From: CAVXWV01 sp963695415
GTDB lineage: Bacteria > Chloroflexota > Anaerolineae > Anaerolineales > UBA4823
Assembly: GCA_963695415.1 (NCBI GenBank)
Contig: CAVOGL010000007.1
Span: 248,001-312,000, forward strand
Reading direction: 5' to 3'
DNA length: 64,000 nucleotides
Position 1 is the first letter of the stretch. Each line of letters opens with the position of its first letter. A program made the translations under genes and the position numbers. Of the stretch, positions 44,304-54,255 are shown piece after piece. The notes under the pieces were generated by a model that was not told where the DNA came from, ran no database searches, and saw nothing but the letters and a program-made list of their open reading frames with translations.

Positions 44304-45470
44304 ATGATCGAAATATCCCTTGTGTTCAGGTTGTTTCCTTTTTTAGCTGCGCTTACTAGAGGTAAAAAGTATTTACCTGTTCGTTTTAAGCTGTGGATGA
44401 TTTATTGCGTATTCTGTATTCTGATCCTGGTGGTCATTTTTACCTTGCTTGAGTTCATTTTCCGGAAAATGCATGCCGAAATTTTCGCGTTGATTTTCGC
44501 TGGTCACCTGCCATCCGAATTGGCTGTTCAGCAGGCGGTCAGTGATATTTTCCAATCTGGCAGGATATTAATTCTGGGAGGTTTGGTATTCACTTTGATC
44601 GTTTTCTTGATCATGGCTGGTCGTATCATTCCATTACAGTCTGGCATTGTTGAAAAATGCTTGCCAACCATTGAGACAAATTTGGGAAAATCACAGTTCG
44701 GAAATTTCTTCGAGAAAGAAAACCCTAAAAGCTTTCTGAACATTATCAAGATTGGATTTCTTGATGAGGTAAATCTTCTGATTGAAGCAGTCGACCAGTT
44801 CGATCATGAAATTAAATCTATTACACTTGAACAAATACCTGAACTCATGAAAGCAAATGCAGAGTTAAAAAAAGCCTTCGAATCAAGCTTGATGACCTGG
44901 GTCAGCTGTCTGGATGATCGGAATGTGGAACCAATAAGTCATATATTGAGGGTAGCTGATATGACCGTGTCATTTGCTGGTCAACTTGGGATGAATCTGG
45001 ATGAAATAAGTCAGATGAGATATGGTGCAATTTTGCATGATGTGGGGAAATTTAAAATCTCCTCGTCTGATTCTCAATGTTCAGGTGATTCCATCGAACC
45101 GAGTTCTAACCCACTTCGTCAACATCCCATTTACGCACATAATATGTTACAGTCCATTCCTTATCTTGAAAAAGCTTGTAGTATTCCGCTTTATCATCAT
45201 GAGCATTGGGATGGGAGTGGTTACCCACAAGGGGTTAGTAAAACCAATATTCCCTTGGCTGCTCGGGTTTATTCGATAATTGATTGTTGGGAATCAATGA
45301 TATATCCTCGAGAAGGGGACAAATCTTGGACCAGGCTGAGTGCTGTTTATTACATTGAAAGTGAGGCTGGGGCTCGGTTCGATCCGGATATCGTGAAAGC
45401 TTTTATCGAGTGGGTCCGGGATAATTTTTACAGCGCCAATGCGTTTCGAGTTCCTATACGGATAATGTAA
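44304..45470 (+). CDS. Membrane-anchored HD-GYP-domain protein
   Basis: 388 aa. Two membrane helices (WMIYCVFCILILVVIFTLL, about 32-50, and ILILGGLVFTLIVFLIMAG), a middle helical region, then an HD-GYP domain: AILHDVGKFKI (HD and the lysine), HHEHWDGSGYP (the GYP motif), and AARVYSIIDCWESM, where YDAM of other members is WESM. The family degrades cyclic di-GMP; activity is likely but not certain given this variant. Converges on phoR. Confidence 0.88.
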   Translation: MIEISLVFRLFPFLAALTRGKKYLPVRFKLWMIYCVFCILILVVIFTLLEFIFRKMHAEIFALIFAGHLPSELAVQQAVSDIFQSGRILILGGLVFTLIVFLIMAGRIIPLQSGIVEKCLPTIETNLGKSQFGNFFEKENPKSFLNIIKIGFLDEVNLLIEAVDQFDHEIKSITLEQIPELMKANAELKKAFESSLMTWVSCLDDRNVEPISHILRVADMTVSFAGQLGMNLDEISQMRYGAILHDVGKFKISSSDSQCSGDSIEPSSNPLRQHPIYAHNMLQSIPYLEKACSIPLYHHEHWDGSGYPQGVSKTNIPLAARVYSIIDCWESMIYPREGDKSWTRLSAVYYIESEAGARFDPDIVKAFIEWVRDNFYSANAFRVPIRIM

Positions 45471-45477
45471 GTCCATC

Positions 45478-45492
45478 TCGCCAGCCTGGCGA
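45478..45492. terminator. Small palindrome between convergent HD-GYP gene and phoR
   Basis: TCGCCAGCCTGGCGA lies in the 33-bp gap between two convergent stops. Stem TCGCC/GGCGA, loop AGCCT. No T-run, so only a possible bidirectional terminator. Confidence 0.3.
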
Positions 45493-45503
45493 TATTGAAT
45501 TTA

Positions 45504-47273
45504 TCATCCATCCTCCTTCAGGATTGCCGGAATCGAGAAAGAAAAGGTACTCCCCACACCTACCTGGCTTTCTACCCAAATTCTCCCTCCGTGCGCTTCA
45601 ACAAGGTGTCGGGCGATGGCGAGACCTAATCCTGTACCTCCACCTGAGCGAGCCCGGTCTGCTTTATAAAACCTCTCAAAAATTCTGGGTAAATCCTCAG
45701 AGGGAATTCCAACACCAGTATCTTCAACTGCGAAGATGACCACCCTCCCCTGTTGCCAAGCAGCTACATTTATTTTTCCGCCTTCCGGAGTAAACTTTAT
45801 GGCGTTATGCAGCAGGTTCACCAGTGCTTGACCTAACCTGGGCGGATCAGCAATCACATTGGGTAGATCATCCTGACAATATTGGTTCAACACTAAATCT
45901 GCTCGTTCTGCCTGTAACATCAACCTGTCGATGGAGGTCTGGATCAGAACCGAAGGTGAGACGGATTTAAGCTCGAGTGGCACCTGTCCTGACTCAATTC
46001 GGGTCAGTTCCAGGAGTTCTGAAACCATCTGGGTCAGTGCATCTACTTCCAGTTCCATCTGACTTAGAAACCGTTTCGCAGCAGGTGGATCATCCAGGGC
46101 ACCAACCTGGAGTGTTTCAGTGAGAGCTTTTAATGTAGCCAATGGTGTTCGTAATTCGTGTGAAATATTGCTGATGAAATCCCTGCGCATCCGTTCAAAC
46201 CTGCGCATCCTGGTTAAATCCTGGAAAAGGATCAGGTATTTTCCAGGTAAAGCTGGTGCCAGGGAAATAACTATCATCAGGATAAAAATCCCTTTGCGAA
46301 ATAATTCGAAGGTTAATGACAGTTCTTGACCTGTTTCCTTACAAGATTTCCACAAGTCATAAATCTGGTGGTGGCGGAGAGCCTGAATAAGAGACTGTCC
46401 GACTGACGAACCAGGTTCGATCTCAAATAATCTTTCGGTCATTGGATTAACCATCTCAACGATACTATTATCGTCGGTGATCACAACCCCGTCTGTCATC
46501 TGGTCAAGTACGCTAGACAATTTCCGTTTTTCAGTTTCCAAAGCCTGGATTTGATGCCTTAATTCAGAAACAAGGTGATTTATCGCCTCTGAGAGTTTCC
46601 AAATCTCATCGTAATCTGCTGAGGGCATCGGAATTGAGTATTCCATGTGCGTTAACTCAGTCGCTGTGATGGTGAGTTCTTCAATAGGTTTTGCTACGCG
46701 CCTGGTGATAATAAATGAAAGAATAGTGATCAGGACTGTTCCTGCGATGGTTGTAATGAGAATCTGCGCTAATAGCCCCTGTACAGCAGAATTTACTTCA
46801 TCCACGGTTAGTGCAATCCTGGCAAATCCTACCGGAATATCTTGGTCAGTGATGCGCACTGCCACATACATTAAATCGTCAGCCAGTGTTGCGCTGTATC
46901 TGACACTACTACCCTGACCATTGACCAACGCTCGTTGGATTTCCGGTCGAAGTAAGTGGTTATCCATCTCAGCCAGGTTTTTATCAGATTCGCCTATAAC
47001 AATCCCATCAATACCAATGATTGTCACCCGACCTTCGATGATTTCAGACCAATTCTCCGATAACTGGTTGATATGGTCTGCAGGAACTGGGTCAATTCGA
47101 AGTAATGGAACCAGATTATTGCCAATAATCATTGCCTGCTTTGTCAGGGATTTCTCGAGCCGATTAAGGTAATTATTACGGATGAACCAGGAAAGGTAGA
47201 GCCCTACAACCAGCATTATAAGCATGGTCATTACAACATAAGGGATAGTTATTCGCCAGCGGATACTTTTCAC
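45504..47273 (-). CDS. phoR: PhoR-like sensor histidine kinase
   Basis: 589 aa. N-terminal helix (YVVMTMLIMLVVGLYLSWF), extracellular sensor region, second helix (ILITTIAGTVLITILSFIIT), HAMP (RVAKPIEELTITATEL), PAS domain (VITDDNSIVEMVNPMTERLFEI in part), then HisKA with FISNISHELRTPLATLKAL, N box, and G1/G2 (VEDTGVGIPSEDLPRIFERFYKAD in part). 52 bp downstream of phoB. Sensor kinase for phosphate starvation is inferred from this architecture and the pst/surE neighbours. Confidence 0.9.
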   Translation of the reverse strand: MKSIRWRITIPYVVMTMLIMLVVGLYLSWFIRNNYLNRLEKSLTKQAMIIGNNLVPLLRIDPVPADHINQLSENWSEIIEGRVTIIGIDGIVIGESDKNLAEMDNHLLRPEIQRALVNGQGSSVRYSATLADDLMYVAVRITDQDIPVGFARIALTVDEVNSAVQGLLAQILITTIAGTVLITILSFIITRRVAKPIEELTITATELTHMEYSIPMPSADYDEIWKLSEAINHLVSELRHQIQALETEKRKLSSVLDQMTDGVVITDDNSIVEMVNPMTERLFEIEPGSSVGQSLIQALRHHQIYDLWKSCKETGQELSLTFELFRKGIFILMIVISLAPALPGKYLILFQDLTRMRRFERMRRDFISNISHELRTPLATLKALTETLQVGALDDPPAAKRFLSQMELEVDALTQMVSELLELTRIESGQVPLELKSVSPSVLIQTSIDRLMLQAERADLVLNQYCQDDLPNVIADPPRLGQALVNLLHNAIKFTPEGGKINVAAWQQGRVVIFAVEDTGVGIPSEDLPRIFERFYKADRARSGGGTGLGLAIARHLVEAHGGRIWVESQVGVGSTFSFSIPAILKEDG

Positions 47274-47325
47274 ATTAATCTTTGGTACACCTTTAAAAAA
47301 TATTGGAAAAAGGTTACTATCGATT

Positions 47326-48030
47326 CTAGCCTTCGAACCGATAACCTACTCCACGAACTGTTATGATTCGCATGGGACTTGCCGGATCAACCTCAATTTT
47401 TTCTCTCAGCCAACGTATGTGCACATCGACGGTTCGGCTGCCCCCGATAAAATCCCATCCCCAAACCTTCTCGAGAATAAATTCTCGCGAAAGAACCTGT
47501 CCAGGATGCTGTCCTAGATAAAGGAGAAGCTCATATTCCTTGGGTTTGAGAGGAACAACATTTCGATCAAGGAGAACTTCTCTGCGCGTCAAATTGATTT
47601 GCAGGTTGTCAAAAGAAAGTTGATCATCCGGTGCCCGGGTTACCCTCACAGACTCCTCGCGATCGAGCTGTACACGCCTGAGGTGTGCCTTAACCCTCGC
47701 AAGTAATTCCCTCATCGAAAAAGGTTTTGTGATGTAATCATCTGCCCCCAGCTCAAGCCCTAAAACCCGGTCAATCTCGTCATCACGTGCTGTGAGCATC
47801 AATATGGGCAATTTCTTCTCTTGTCGCAGCAGGCGCGTGATCTCATAACCATCGACACCAGGCAACATAATATCAAGGATCATAAGGTCAATGCTAGTTT
47901 CTCTAGCCGTTTTCAATGCTGTGATACCTTCCGAGGCTGCCAGAACTTCGTATCCTTCCTTCTCCAAATTGTAAATTAATGTATCCAGAAGGATCGGTTC
48001 ATCTTCTACGACTAAAATTCGATTGGTCAT
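47326..48030 (-). CDS. phoB: PhoB-like OmpR-family response regulator
   Basis: 234 aa. Receiver domain with phospho-acceptor in LMILDIMLPG (Asp near residue 53) and acidic VVEDEP, TARDDEID and KPFSMRELLARV. C-terminal winged helix: LINLTRREVLLDR, LKPKEYELLLYLGQHPG, REFILEKVWGWDF, RTVDVHIRWLREKIE (landmarks). Precedes phoR in the same operon. Expected to bind the Pho-box-like repeats at 42597-42635 and 44100-44159. Confidence 0.92.
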   Translation of the reverse strand: MTNRILVVEDEPILLDTLIYNLEKEGYEVLAASEGITALKTARETSIDLMILDIMLPGVDGYEITRLLRQEKKLPILMLTARDDEIDRVLGLELGADDYITKPFSMRELLARVKAHLRRVQLDREESVRVTRAPDDQLSFDNLQINLTRREVLLDRNVVPLKPKEYELLLYLGQHPGQVLSREFILEKVWGWDFIGGSRTVDVHIRWLREKIEVDPASPMRIITVRGVGYRFEG

Positions 48031-48344
48031 GATTCATTTCACTTTGACAATTTTCTTAAAAATCGTTTCACTTCATGTTAATCCCAATCAGGGTTAAATT
48101 ACTTATTACTGCGAAGCAATTTACGACTATTATACGATGGCTTCAACAAAAAACTGGCACTGTGTCCAGACTCAACGGTTCTGTATACAGCGCCAGCGAT
48201 TGTTGATAATAAAAGAGGTAGACTGAGAAGAAATTCAGCTTAAAATTAACCGCCAGATTAGGAGGTATTCCTAAAATTGTTCACATAGTTACCGGAAATG
48301 ATAACCCGTCCTATGATTCTAACGTTGGCACCCAAAAATGTCTG
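48031..48344. other. Intergenic region upstream of phoB, no gene seen
   Basis: 314 bp. It should hold the phoB promoter. Weak 11-bp-spaced half-sites are visible on the minus strand (TTAACA at 48081-48076, TGAAAC at 48070-48065, TTAAGA at 48059-48054), a possible degenerate Pho box. No open frame or strong hairpin. Confidence 0.35.
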
Positions 48345-48746
48345 TTAATGACAGCCGCCACCACATCCAGATGAACCGCTTCCAGAGCCATCTTTGGTTT
48401 GGAAGGAACTCCCGCAACCACAACTGGATACAGCATTGGGGTTCTCAATCTTGAAACCACTTCCCATTACGTCATCTACATAATCTACTGTTGCGCCGCG
48501 CATATACTCAATCGAGACCTCGTCGATGACTACTTTAACTCCATTAAATTCATCGACAAAATCCTGTTCCCGGATATTGGGCTCGAGCGCCATGCCATAC
48601 TGATATCCAGAGCAGCCACCTCCGGAGATAAAAATTCTCAATGCGTGGTTTTCTAACTGGCGTTTTTCCAGTAATTCTTGCACAGCATTAACTGCGTTCG
48701 GTGTCAGGGTTACGAATTCAACTTTTGTCTCTTCTGTTGTTAACAT
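48345..48746 (-). CDS. ErpA/IscA-type Fe-S cluster carrier
   Basis: 133 aa. A-type carrier that delivers Fe-S clusters to apo-proteins. Cysteines in the first motif GGGCSGYQYGMAL near residue 48 and the pair SCGCGSSF near 107-112. A Gly/Ser/Cys-rich tail (DGSGSGSSGCGGGCH) adds two extra cysteines and a His beyond the family end. Single gene. Confidence 0.92.
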   Translation of the reverse strand: MLTTEETKVEFVTLTPNAVNAVQELLEKRQLENHALRIFISGGGCSGYQYGMALEPNIREQDFVDEFNGVKVVIDEVSIEYMRGATVDYVDDVMGSGFKIENPNAVSSCGCGSSFQTKDGSGSGSSGCGGGCH

Positions 48747-48931
48747 GTTGGTACCTCAAATATTGATATTTCCGGGCTACTACCGGGTTGACCGGGCCTT
48801 GACCGGTTTATTTAACCAAGACATCTTACCACAAAACAATCCTGATAAAGTTTATCAAGTTTACATGGAAGCGTCAAGAAAAGGATTAGAAAAGATTAGC
48901 CTGTTCTAATGAGGCAATAAGATGATAACGA

Positions 48932-49390
48932 TTACCTTCGTTTCAGGTTCCGTTCGATCTCCCTTTCGGCATCACGTTTGGCGATAACCTGGCGTTTGTC
49001 GTAAGTTTTTTTGCCTTTCGCTAATGCAATTTCAACCTTTGCCCTGCCGTCCTTTAAATAAACTTTCAAAGGGACGATTGTCGCCCCTTTCTGACGGACA
49101 TCACTAAATAAGCGGTTTATTTCTGATTTGTGCAGGAGTAGTTTTCGAGGGCGTTTTGGGTCATGATTGTGGATACTTGCCTGGTCATAGGTTGCGATAT
49201 GGGCTTCAACAAGCCAGGCTTCGTCTGAGATGATTTGGATGTAGGCTTCTGCCAGGCTGACTCGCCCTGCACGGACCGATTTTATTTCACTACCCTGCAG
49301 GCTTATCCCAGCCTCAAAACGGTCGAAGAGGAAGTATTCATGGTTCGCCTTGCGGTTGGTGGCGACGATTTTTATTCCTTTTTCTGCCAT
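48932..49390 (-). CDS. smpB: SmpB, tmRNA-binding protein
   Basis: 152 aa, full length. Guides tmRNA into stalled ribosomes. Seen: VATNRKANHEYFLFDRFEAGISLQGSEIKSVR (landmarks NRKANHEY, GISLQGSEIKS), AYIQI, LLHKSEINRL and the basic C-terminal tail KGKKTYDKRQVIAKRDAEREIER (landmark KGKKTYDKR). Its RNA partner is at 22410-22807. Confidence 0.96.
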   Translation of the reverse strand: MAEKGIKIVATNRKANHEYFLFDRFEAGISLQGSEIKSVRAGRVSLAEAYIQIISDEAWLVEAHIATYDQASIHNHDPKRPRKLLLHKSEINRLFSDVRQKGATIVPLKVYLKDGRAKVEIALAKGKKTYDKRQVIAKRDAEREIERNLKRR

Positions 49391-49419
49391 CCGATAAATT
49401 ATATCCCAACTAAAATTGG

Positions 49420-50286
49420 TTATGGATTGAATAGCTCATCGATCAGAGGGTTGATTTTTTCCCAAACCGGGATAAGCACTTGCGCGCCTCCGCTGGTGGT
49501 ATTTGGGACAACCATGTCGCGGGAAATTGTTTGTGCATTGATGCCTCTCTCCCCTGCCAAAAGGAGTGATAAGAAGATTCGGGGGTATAGCCAGAATGGA
49601 ATGTCCGTTTCCATTGATTTGAGTAAGGAGGATGTGAATTTTGGCAGCTTTGTCCAATTTACAGGTCGCTTGAGTTCAGCAAGGGCAGATTTTACCAAAA
49701 GCTGCCCACGCTCCATCCGGAAGAAATCGTCCGATCCACTGCGGTTGCGTGCAAATGCCAGAGCTTTGTTTCCATTCAGGTGGTGGACACCTGCGTCATA
49801 TCCTGCCATCGGTTTTTCCAGGATAACCGTAATTCCCCCCAAAGAGTTGACTATCTCACGGAAGTTTTCGAACCGAACACGGATGAAATAATCTGGGTAT
49901 AAGCCAAAGTTACGTTCAATCGTCTGACGGACAGCTTCTGGACCTGAGCCCGGTGAATTTGCCTCCGCATAGAAATGGGCAGTGTTGATGCGATTTTCAC
50001 CCACCCCGGGGATGGATACCCACAGATCACGAGGAATGGAAAGTAAGTTGATTTTTGCATTAGCTGGATCCAGGCTGATGTACATAAGGGTATCCGTTCG
50101 TGCTGTTTGGTTGGTAGGTTCGGTATAATCGATACCCATTAAGATTATGTCCGTATTGAATGGATTTAGCAAATACACCAGGGAGATAAATACTAACCCG
50201 TACAGGACAAGGTAGATTGGTATAAGGATGAGTAGACAACCGGTCAAGGAAAAGCAACCGGTTCTTTTAGCAAGTTTTGGCGACAT
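49420..50286 (-). CDS. LytR-CpsA-Psr (LCP) family protein
   Basis: 288 aa. One N-terminal helix (LLILIPIYLVLYGLVFISLVYLL), then an LCP domain outside the membrane: MGIDYTEPTNQTARTDTLMYI, LLSIPRDLWVSIPG, RINTAHFYA and NSLGGITVILEKPM (landmarks). The family attaches polymers to peptidoglycan or other envelope acceptors; the polymer is not known here. Between smpB and pfk on the same strand. Confidence 0.9.
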   Translation of the reverse strand: MSPKLAKRTGCFSLTGCLLILIPIYLVLYGLVFISLVYLLNPFNTDIILMGIDYTEPTNQTARTDTLMYISLDPANAKINLLSIPRDLWVSIPGVGENRINTAHFYAEANSPGSGPEAVRQTIERNFGLYPDYFIRVRFENFREIVNSLGGITVILEKPMAGYDAGVHHLNGNKALAFARNRSGSDDFFRMERGQLLVKSALAELKRPVNWTKLPKFTSSLLKSMETDIPFWLYPRIFLSLLLAGERGINAQTISRDMVVPNTTSGGAQVLIPVWEKINPLIDELFNP

Positions 50287-50317
50287 CAGTTTATTTTCTA
50301 TTATAGATTTGACAGCT

Positions 50318-52567
50318 TTAGAACTCGGCGTTCAACTGTTTGTGCGGACCCGGCTGTGACAGGATTTCCATAATTGGACGGTTATCGAGCCACCATTGAA
50401 CTTTGGGGCGTTGATTTTCAATATCAACCATTCGGTGGAAGTCTTCCAGATTGTGGAATTTGATTTCATGACCTTCCAGACCGATAAATGCGCTGTCATT
50501 CAGGTTCTTGTCAGCAGCATTGATGAGAAATTCGATGCTCCGGTTAGCCAGGCGGGTAGCGTGAACCCGATCAAAAGGAGAAGGGTTTCCGCCTTGCTGC
50601 AGGTGACCAAGGATCGATTGGCGCACATCAAACAGGTCTTTCCCCTCTTCCTCGAACAATGCGCTCATGAAAGTGGTTGTATAGATCTGGTTGGCATCTT
50701 CATTGCGGATCATAAGACCGAGGCGCTTGTTGTGTTTGAAGCCATGGATCAGCTTTTCCACGTCTTTCTGTAAATCTCGTAATGTGACACCCTCTTCGTG
50801 AATGTACACACGTTCAGCTCCTGTAGCCAGACCACTCATCAATGCAAGGTAACCGCATTTCCGACCCATCACTTCGACGACGAAAACGCGCCGAAGAGCT
50901 ACTGCGGAATCCTTGATTTTGTCCACTGCACAAGATATGTTGTTCAAAGCAGTATCAGCGCCAACACTCAGATCAGAACCTGGCAGGTTGTTGTTGATTG
51001 TAGCTGGCAGACACACCAATGGAATGTTGAAGGCTGGATAGTTGCTGCGGTTGATCAACAACTGATATGCAGTTTCGTAAGCGTCCCAACCACCGATAAA
51101 CAAGAGACCTTGAATGTCATTTTTTTCAATAGCTCTGGCGATACTATAAAATTCACTTCCGGAAGGGATTTTGCGAGTGGTGCCCAATTCAGATCCACCC
51201 ATGGTCGCCCAACCGTTCACACTCATCCATTCCATTTCACTGATTTCTTCGTTGATCAATCCCAGGTACCCGTTGTGAATTCCGAACATGAAATGACCTT
51301 TGTCGATACCAATACGGACCGACGCTCTCACAGCTGCGTTCATTCCTGGGGCTGGTGACCCGCCATGTAAGACCGCCAGGCGAAGTTTCTTCTGCCCATA
51401 TCGGGGAGGATGGGGTAAAGCGCGCAGCATTGTTTTTAAAGTCGTAAAAGATTCGGTAAAACTGCTTCCACGCAGTCCCATCGCTTGTGAGTATTTGTTT
51501 TCATCTACCAATCTGGTAATTTCCCTGGTTTTGTCTACACACTCCATCAGTGGAGTATGGGTGATGCGGTTGCCGCGCAGCCCGATTACCTGCGGAACCA
51601 TCTCCGGTTCGGATTTCAAAACCGTTTCGACAGCCGCATATCCTAATAGAGTACCCAGGTTGCGGTCAAAAGCGCTTGGTGAACCACCGCGTTGAACATG
51701 ACCAAGCACGGTGATGCGCACTTCTTCCTTCATCGCCCTGCTCAAAACCTCAGCCAGGTAAGAGCTTTTGATTGGATTGCCGTGCCGGTCACGTGCTCCC
51801 TCGGCAATTACTACGATGGTATCCCTCCTGCCGGCTTTCCTACCTGCAATCAGACGGGAGCACATGGTTTCTTCCCAATCGTCAACATCCGGTGGGTTTT
51901 CGGGAATCAAGACCCAATCAGCGCCCGTGGCAAGTGCGCTCATAAGTGCCAGGTATCCGCAATTCCTGCCCATCACCTCAACGATAAACGACCTTTGGTG
52001 GCTTGCAGCAGTGCTGGAGATTGCATCAATCGCCTCAGTGATGCGGTGTAGAGCTGTGTCAGCTCCGATGGTCATGTCGGTGCCGAACATATCATTGTCG
52101 ATCGAGCCTACCAGTCCTGCTATAACCAGGTGAGGGTACATTTCCGCCAGTTCCGGTTTGATTTCCCCTTGTTCCACGAGTTCATGTAAATGCTCTTTCC
52201 ACTCAGAGCGAAATAAATTGGCACCTGTTAGCGAACCATCGCCTCCAATAATAACCAGGTGGTTGATCCCGTGATGTAGTAGATTTCTGGCTGCTTTCTG
52301 TCTTCCCTCCCTGGTGCGGAACTCCTCCGAGCGGGCTGTGCCGATGATTGTCCCGCCTTTGTGCAGGATCCCCCCAACATCGTTCCACGACATCTTTTTA
52401 ATCAAATTTCCCCCAAGCACCATGCCGTTATATCCTTCGTAGATGGCAAATATTTCCGAACCCGCATCCAGCGCAGTGCGGACCACTGATCTGACTGCGG
52501 CATTCATCCCCTGCGCGTCACCTCCACTGGTCAATACGCCAATTTTTTTTTGAACGGTTGCTGACAT
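50318..52567 (-). CDS. pfkA: Tandem (two-domain) 6-phosphofructokinase
   Basis: 749 aa, two PFK domains fused as in eukaryotic PFK. The N-terminal half has GGDGSLTGA (ATP-type GGDGS), the base Asp motif GSIDNDMFGTD and EVMGRNCGYLALMSALATGADW. The C-terminal half has lost these: IGGWDAYETA in place of GGDGS and ATINNNLPGSD in place of TIDND, while keeping EVMGRKCGYLALMSGL. So the first half should be catalytic and the second regulatory. Start ATG behind GGAGTGATGG. Full length. Confidence 0.93.
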   Translation of the reverse strand: MSATVQKKIGVLTSGGDAQGMNAAVRSVVRTALDAGSEIFAIYEGYNGMVLGGNLIKKMSWNDVGGILHKGGTIIGTARSEEFRTREGRQKAARNLLHHGINHLVIIGGDGSLTGANLFRSEWKEHLHELVEQGEIKPELAEMYPHLVIAGLVGSIDNDMFGTDMTIGADTALHRITEAIDAISSTAASHQRSFIVEVMGRNCGYLALMSALATGADWVLIPENPPDVDDWEETMCSRLIAGRKAGRRDTIVVIAEGARDRHGNPIKSSYLAEVLSRAMKEEVRITVLGHVQRGGSPSAFDRNLGTLLGYAAVETVLKSEPEMVPQVIGLRGNRITHTPLMECVDKTREITRLVDENKYSQAMGLRGSSFTESFTTLKTMLRALPHPPRYGQKKLRLAVLHGGSPAPGMNAAVRASVRIGIDKGHFMFGIHNGYLGLINEEISEMEWMSVNGWATMGGSELGTTRKIPSGSEFYSIARAIEKNDIQGLLFIGGWDAYETAYQLLINRSNYPAFNIPLVCLPATINNNLPGSDLSVGADTALNNISCAVDKIKDSAVALRRVFVVEVMGRKCGYLALMSGLATGAERVYIHEEGVTLRDLQKDVEKLIHGFKHNKRLGLMIRNEDANQIYTTTFMSALFEEEGKDLFDVRQSILGHLQQGGNPSPFDRVHATRLANRSIEFLINAADKNLNDSAFIGLEGHEIKFHNLEDFHRMVDIENQRPKVQWWLDNRPIMEILSQPGPHKQLNAEF

Positions 52568-52725
52568 TTTCCATCACTCCAGTTAATAATCGTCTGCTCA
52601 GTAGATAAGTATAAGCGTTTTTTTGTCATTCAAGATGTCTTTCCCATCACTTCTGACAGGTCTCAGCCGAAGGGAGATATTGCTCTTATAATTAGTTTAT
52701 CGAATGATTTGTTCAAGGAGGATTT

Positions 52726-53031
52726 ATGTATATCGTTTTGGTTCATGTTGATGTCAAAGAAGGAGAAATAGAAGCGTTCAAAAAAGCTTCGTTAATAAAT
52801 GCTGAAAACAGTGTACTTGAGCCGGGAATAAAAAGATTTGATGTGATCCAGGAGCTCGAAAATCCAAATAGATTCATCCTGGTTGAGGTTTACCTAGATG
52901 AACAAGCTGCCATTAGTCACAAAGGTACACAACATTATGCAGATTGGCGCGACAGAGTAGCGGGTATGATGGCATCCCCCAGAACTGGTGTGAAATTCTG
53001 CAACATTTTTCCGGGGGAGGATGGCTGGTAA
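52726..53031 (+). CDS. ABM (antibiotic biosynthesis monooxygenase-like) domain protein
   Basis: 101 aa, ATG behind AAGGAGGATTT. Ferredoxin-like fold of the ABM/LsrG family (YIVLVHVDVKEGEIEAF, EPGIKRFDVIQ, NRFILVEVYLDEQAAISHKGT in part, HYADWRD). Family members include small monooxygenases and isomerases; substrate unknown. Next to an iron alcohol dehydrogenase 57 bp downstream, possibly a shared catabolic role. Confidence 0.85.
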   Translation: MYIVLVHVDVKEGEIEAFKKASLINAENSVLEPGIKRFDVIQELENPNRFILVEVYLDEQAAISHKGTQHYADWRDRVAGMMASPRTGVKFCNIFPGEDGW

Positions 53032-53088
53032 TATCAGTGATCTCCAACGCAATAATTAAAGTATCAGGTTGAATAAAGGAAAAGAATA

Positions 53089-54255
53089 TTGAGTATGAAC
53101 AGTTTCGAATTTTCCACCGCGACCAGGATCATTTTTGGATCAGGTAAATTTACTGCATCGGGCAAAGAAATAGCAGATTTGGGCAAAATAGCCCTGGTTA
53201 CATCTGGGGTTTCAGGCTCCGCGCTTGAGTCCGAGGTCATAGCGTTTCTCAAGTCTCAAGGAATCAGTTGTGAAATATTGCCAGTGCTTAAAGAACCTAC
53301 CACCAGCATGATCCAGTCAGCCGTACAGATGGCAGATCTTACTGGTTGCGATTTTGTACTCGGATTAGGTGGTGGAAGCGCAATCGATACCGGGAAAGCT
53401 GCCGCAACGATGATAACCAATCCAGGCGATATTTTCGAATACCTGGAGATCGTCGGTTTAGGAAAGCCAATAACACGGGAACCAATGCCTTTTGTTGCCG
53501 TACCAACCACCGCGGGCACTGGGGCGGAAGTGACCAAGAATGCCGTACTGGAAGTTGAGGAGCAGGGGGTTAAAGTCAGCTTGAGAAGCTCTATGATGTT
53601 CGCAAAGCTGGCTATCGTGGATCCTACTTTTACACTGCAGCTGCCTCCTGAGATCACTGCTGCCTCGGGTTTGGATGCGCTTACTCAATTGATCGAGCCA
53701 TTTGTTTCCAACCGCGCTAACCCTTTTACGGATATGGTCTGTAGGCAGGGCTTACGCCTGGTAAGTCGATCATTACGAGACGCATACTTTCATGGAGAGA
53801 ACCTGGAAGCGAGGGAAGGGATGGCACTCGCCAGTCTTTATGGTGGATTGGCTCTGGCAAACGCCAAACTTGGCGCAGTTCACGGTTTTGCCGCGCCATT
53901 GGGAGGCATGATCCATGCGTCTCATGGAGCGATTTGTGCCAGATTGCTGCCGGAGGTCATGGGCATGAATGTCAAGGCTTTACAGGCGCGCGCGCCCAAG
54001 CATCCTGCTTTAGACAAATACTTGGAAATTGCCCGGATACTCACTGGCAGAGACAGTGCAGCGATCGAGGATGGCGTACTTTTTGTTGAGGAGTTAGTTC
54101 AGGATCTAGACATCCCAGGTTTACAAGCATTAGGGTTTGAAACACATCAATTGATTGATCTTGTGCAGAAAGCCTCTAATGCCAGCAGCATGGGCGGGAA
54201 CCCTATCGAATTGAGTAATGATGAATTGGGATTGATCATCGAGAACTCGTTATAG
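53089..54255 (+). CDS. Iron-containing alcohol dehydrogenase
   Basis: 388 aa, TTG 53089 (AAAGGA 8 bp upstream) or ATG 53095. NAD(P)-binding GGGSAIDTGKAAATM, PTTAGTGAEVTKNAV, metal ligands in ASGLDALTQLIEPFVS (Asp) and GAVHGFAAPLGGMIHASHG (two His), in the usual order of group III alcohol dehydrogenases. Reduces or oxidises an alcohol or aldehyde; substrate not predictable. Confidence 0.92.
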   Translation: MSMNSFEFSTATRIIFGSGKFTASGKEIADLGKIALVTSGVSGSALESEVIAFLKSQGISCEILPVLKEPTTSMIQSAVQMADLTGCDFVLGLGGGSAIDTGKAAATMITNPGDIFEYLEIVGLGKPITREPMPFVAVPTTAGTGAEVTKNAVLEVEEQGVKVSLRSSMMFAKLAIVDPTFTLQLPPEITAASGLDALTQLIEPFVSNRANPFTDMVCRQGLRLVSRSLRDAYFHGENLEAREGMALASLYGGLALANAKLGAVHGFAAPLGGMIHASHGAICARLLPEVMGMNVKALQARAPKHPALDKYLEIARILTGRDSAAIEDGVLFVEELVQDLDIPGLQALGFETHQLIDLVQKASNASSMGGNPIELSNDELGLIIENSL

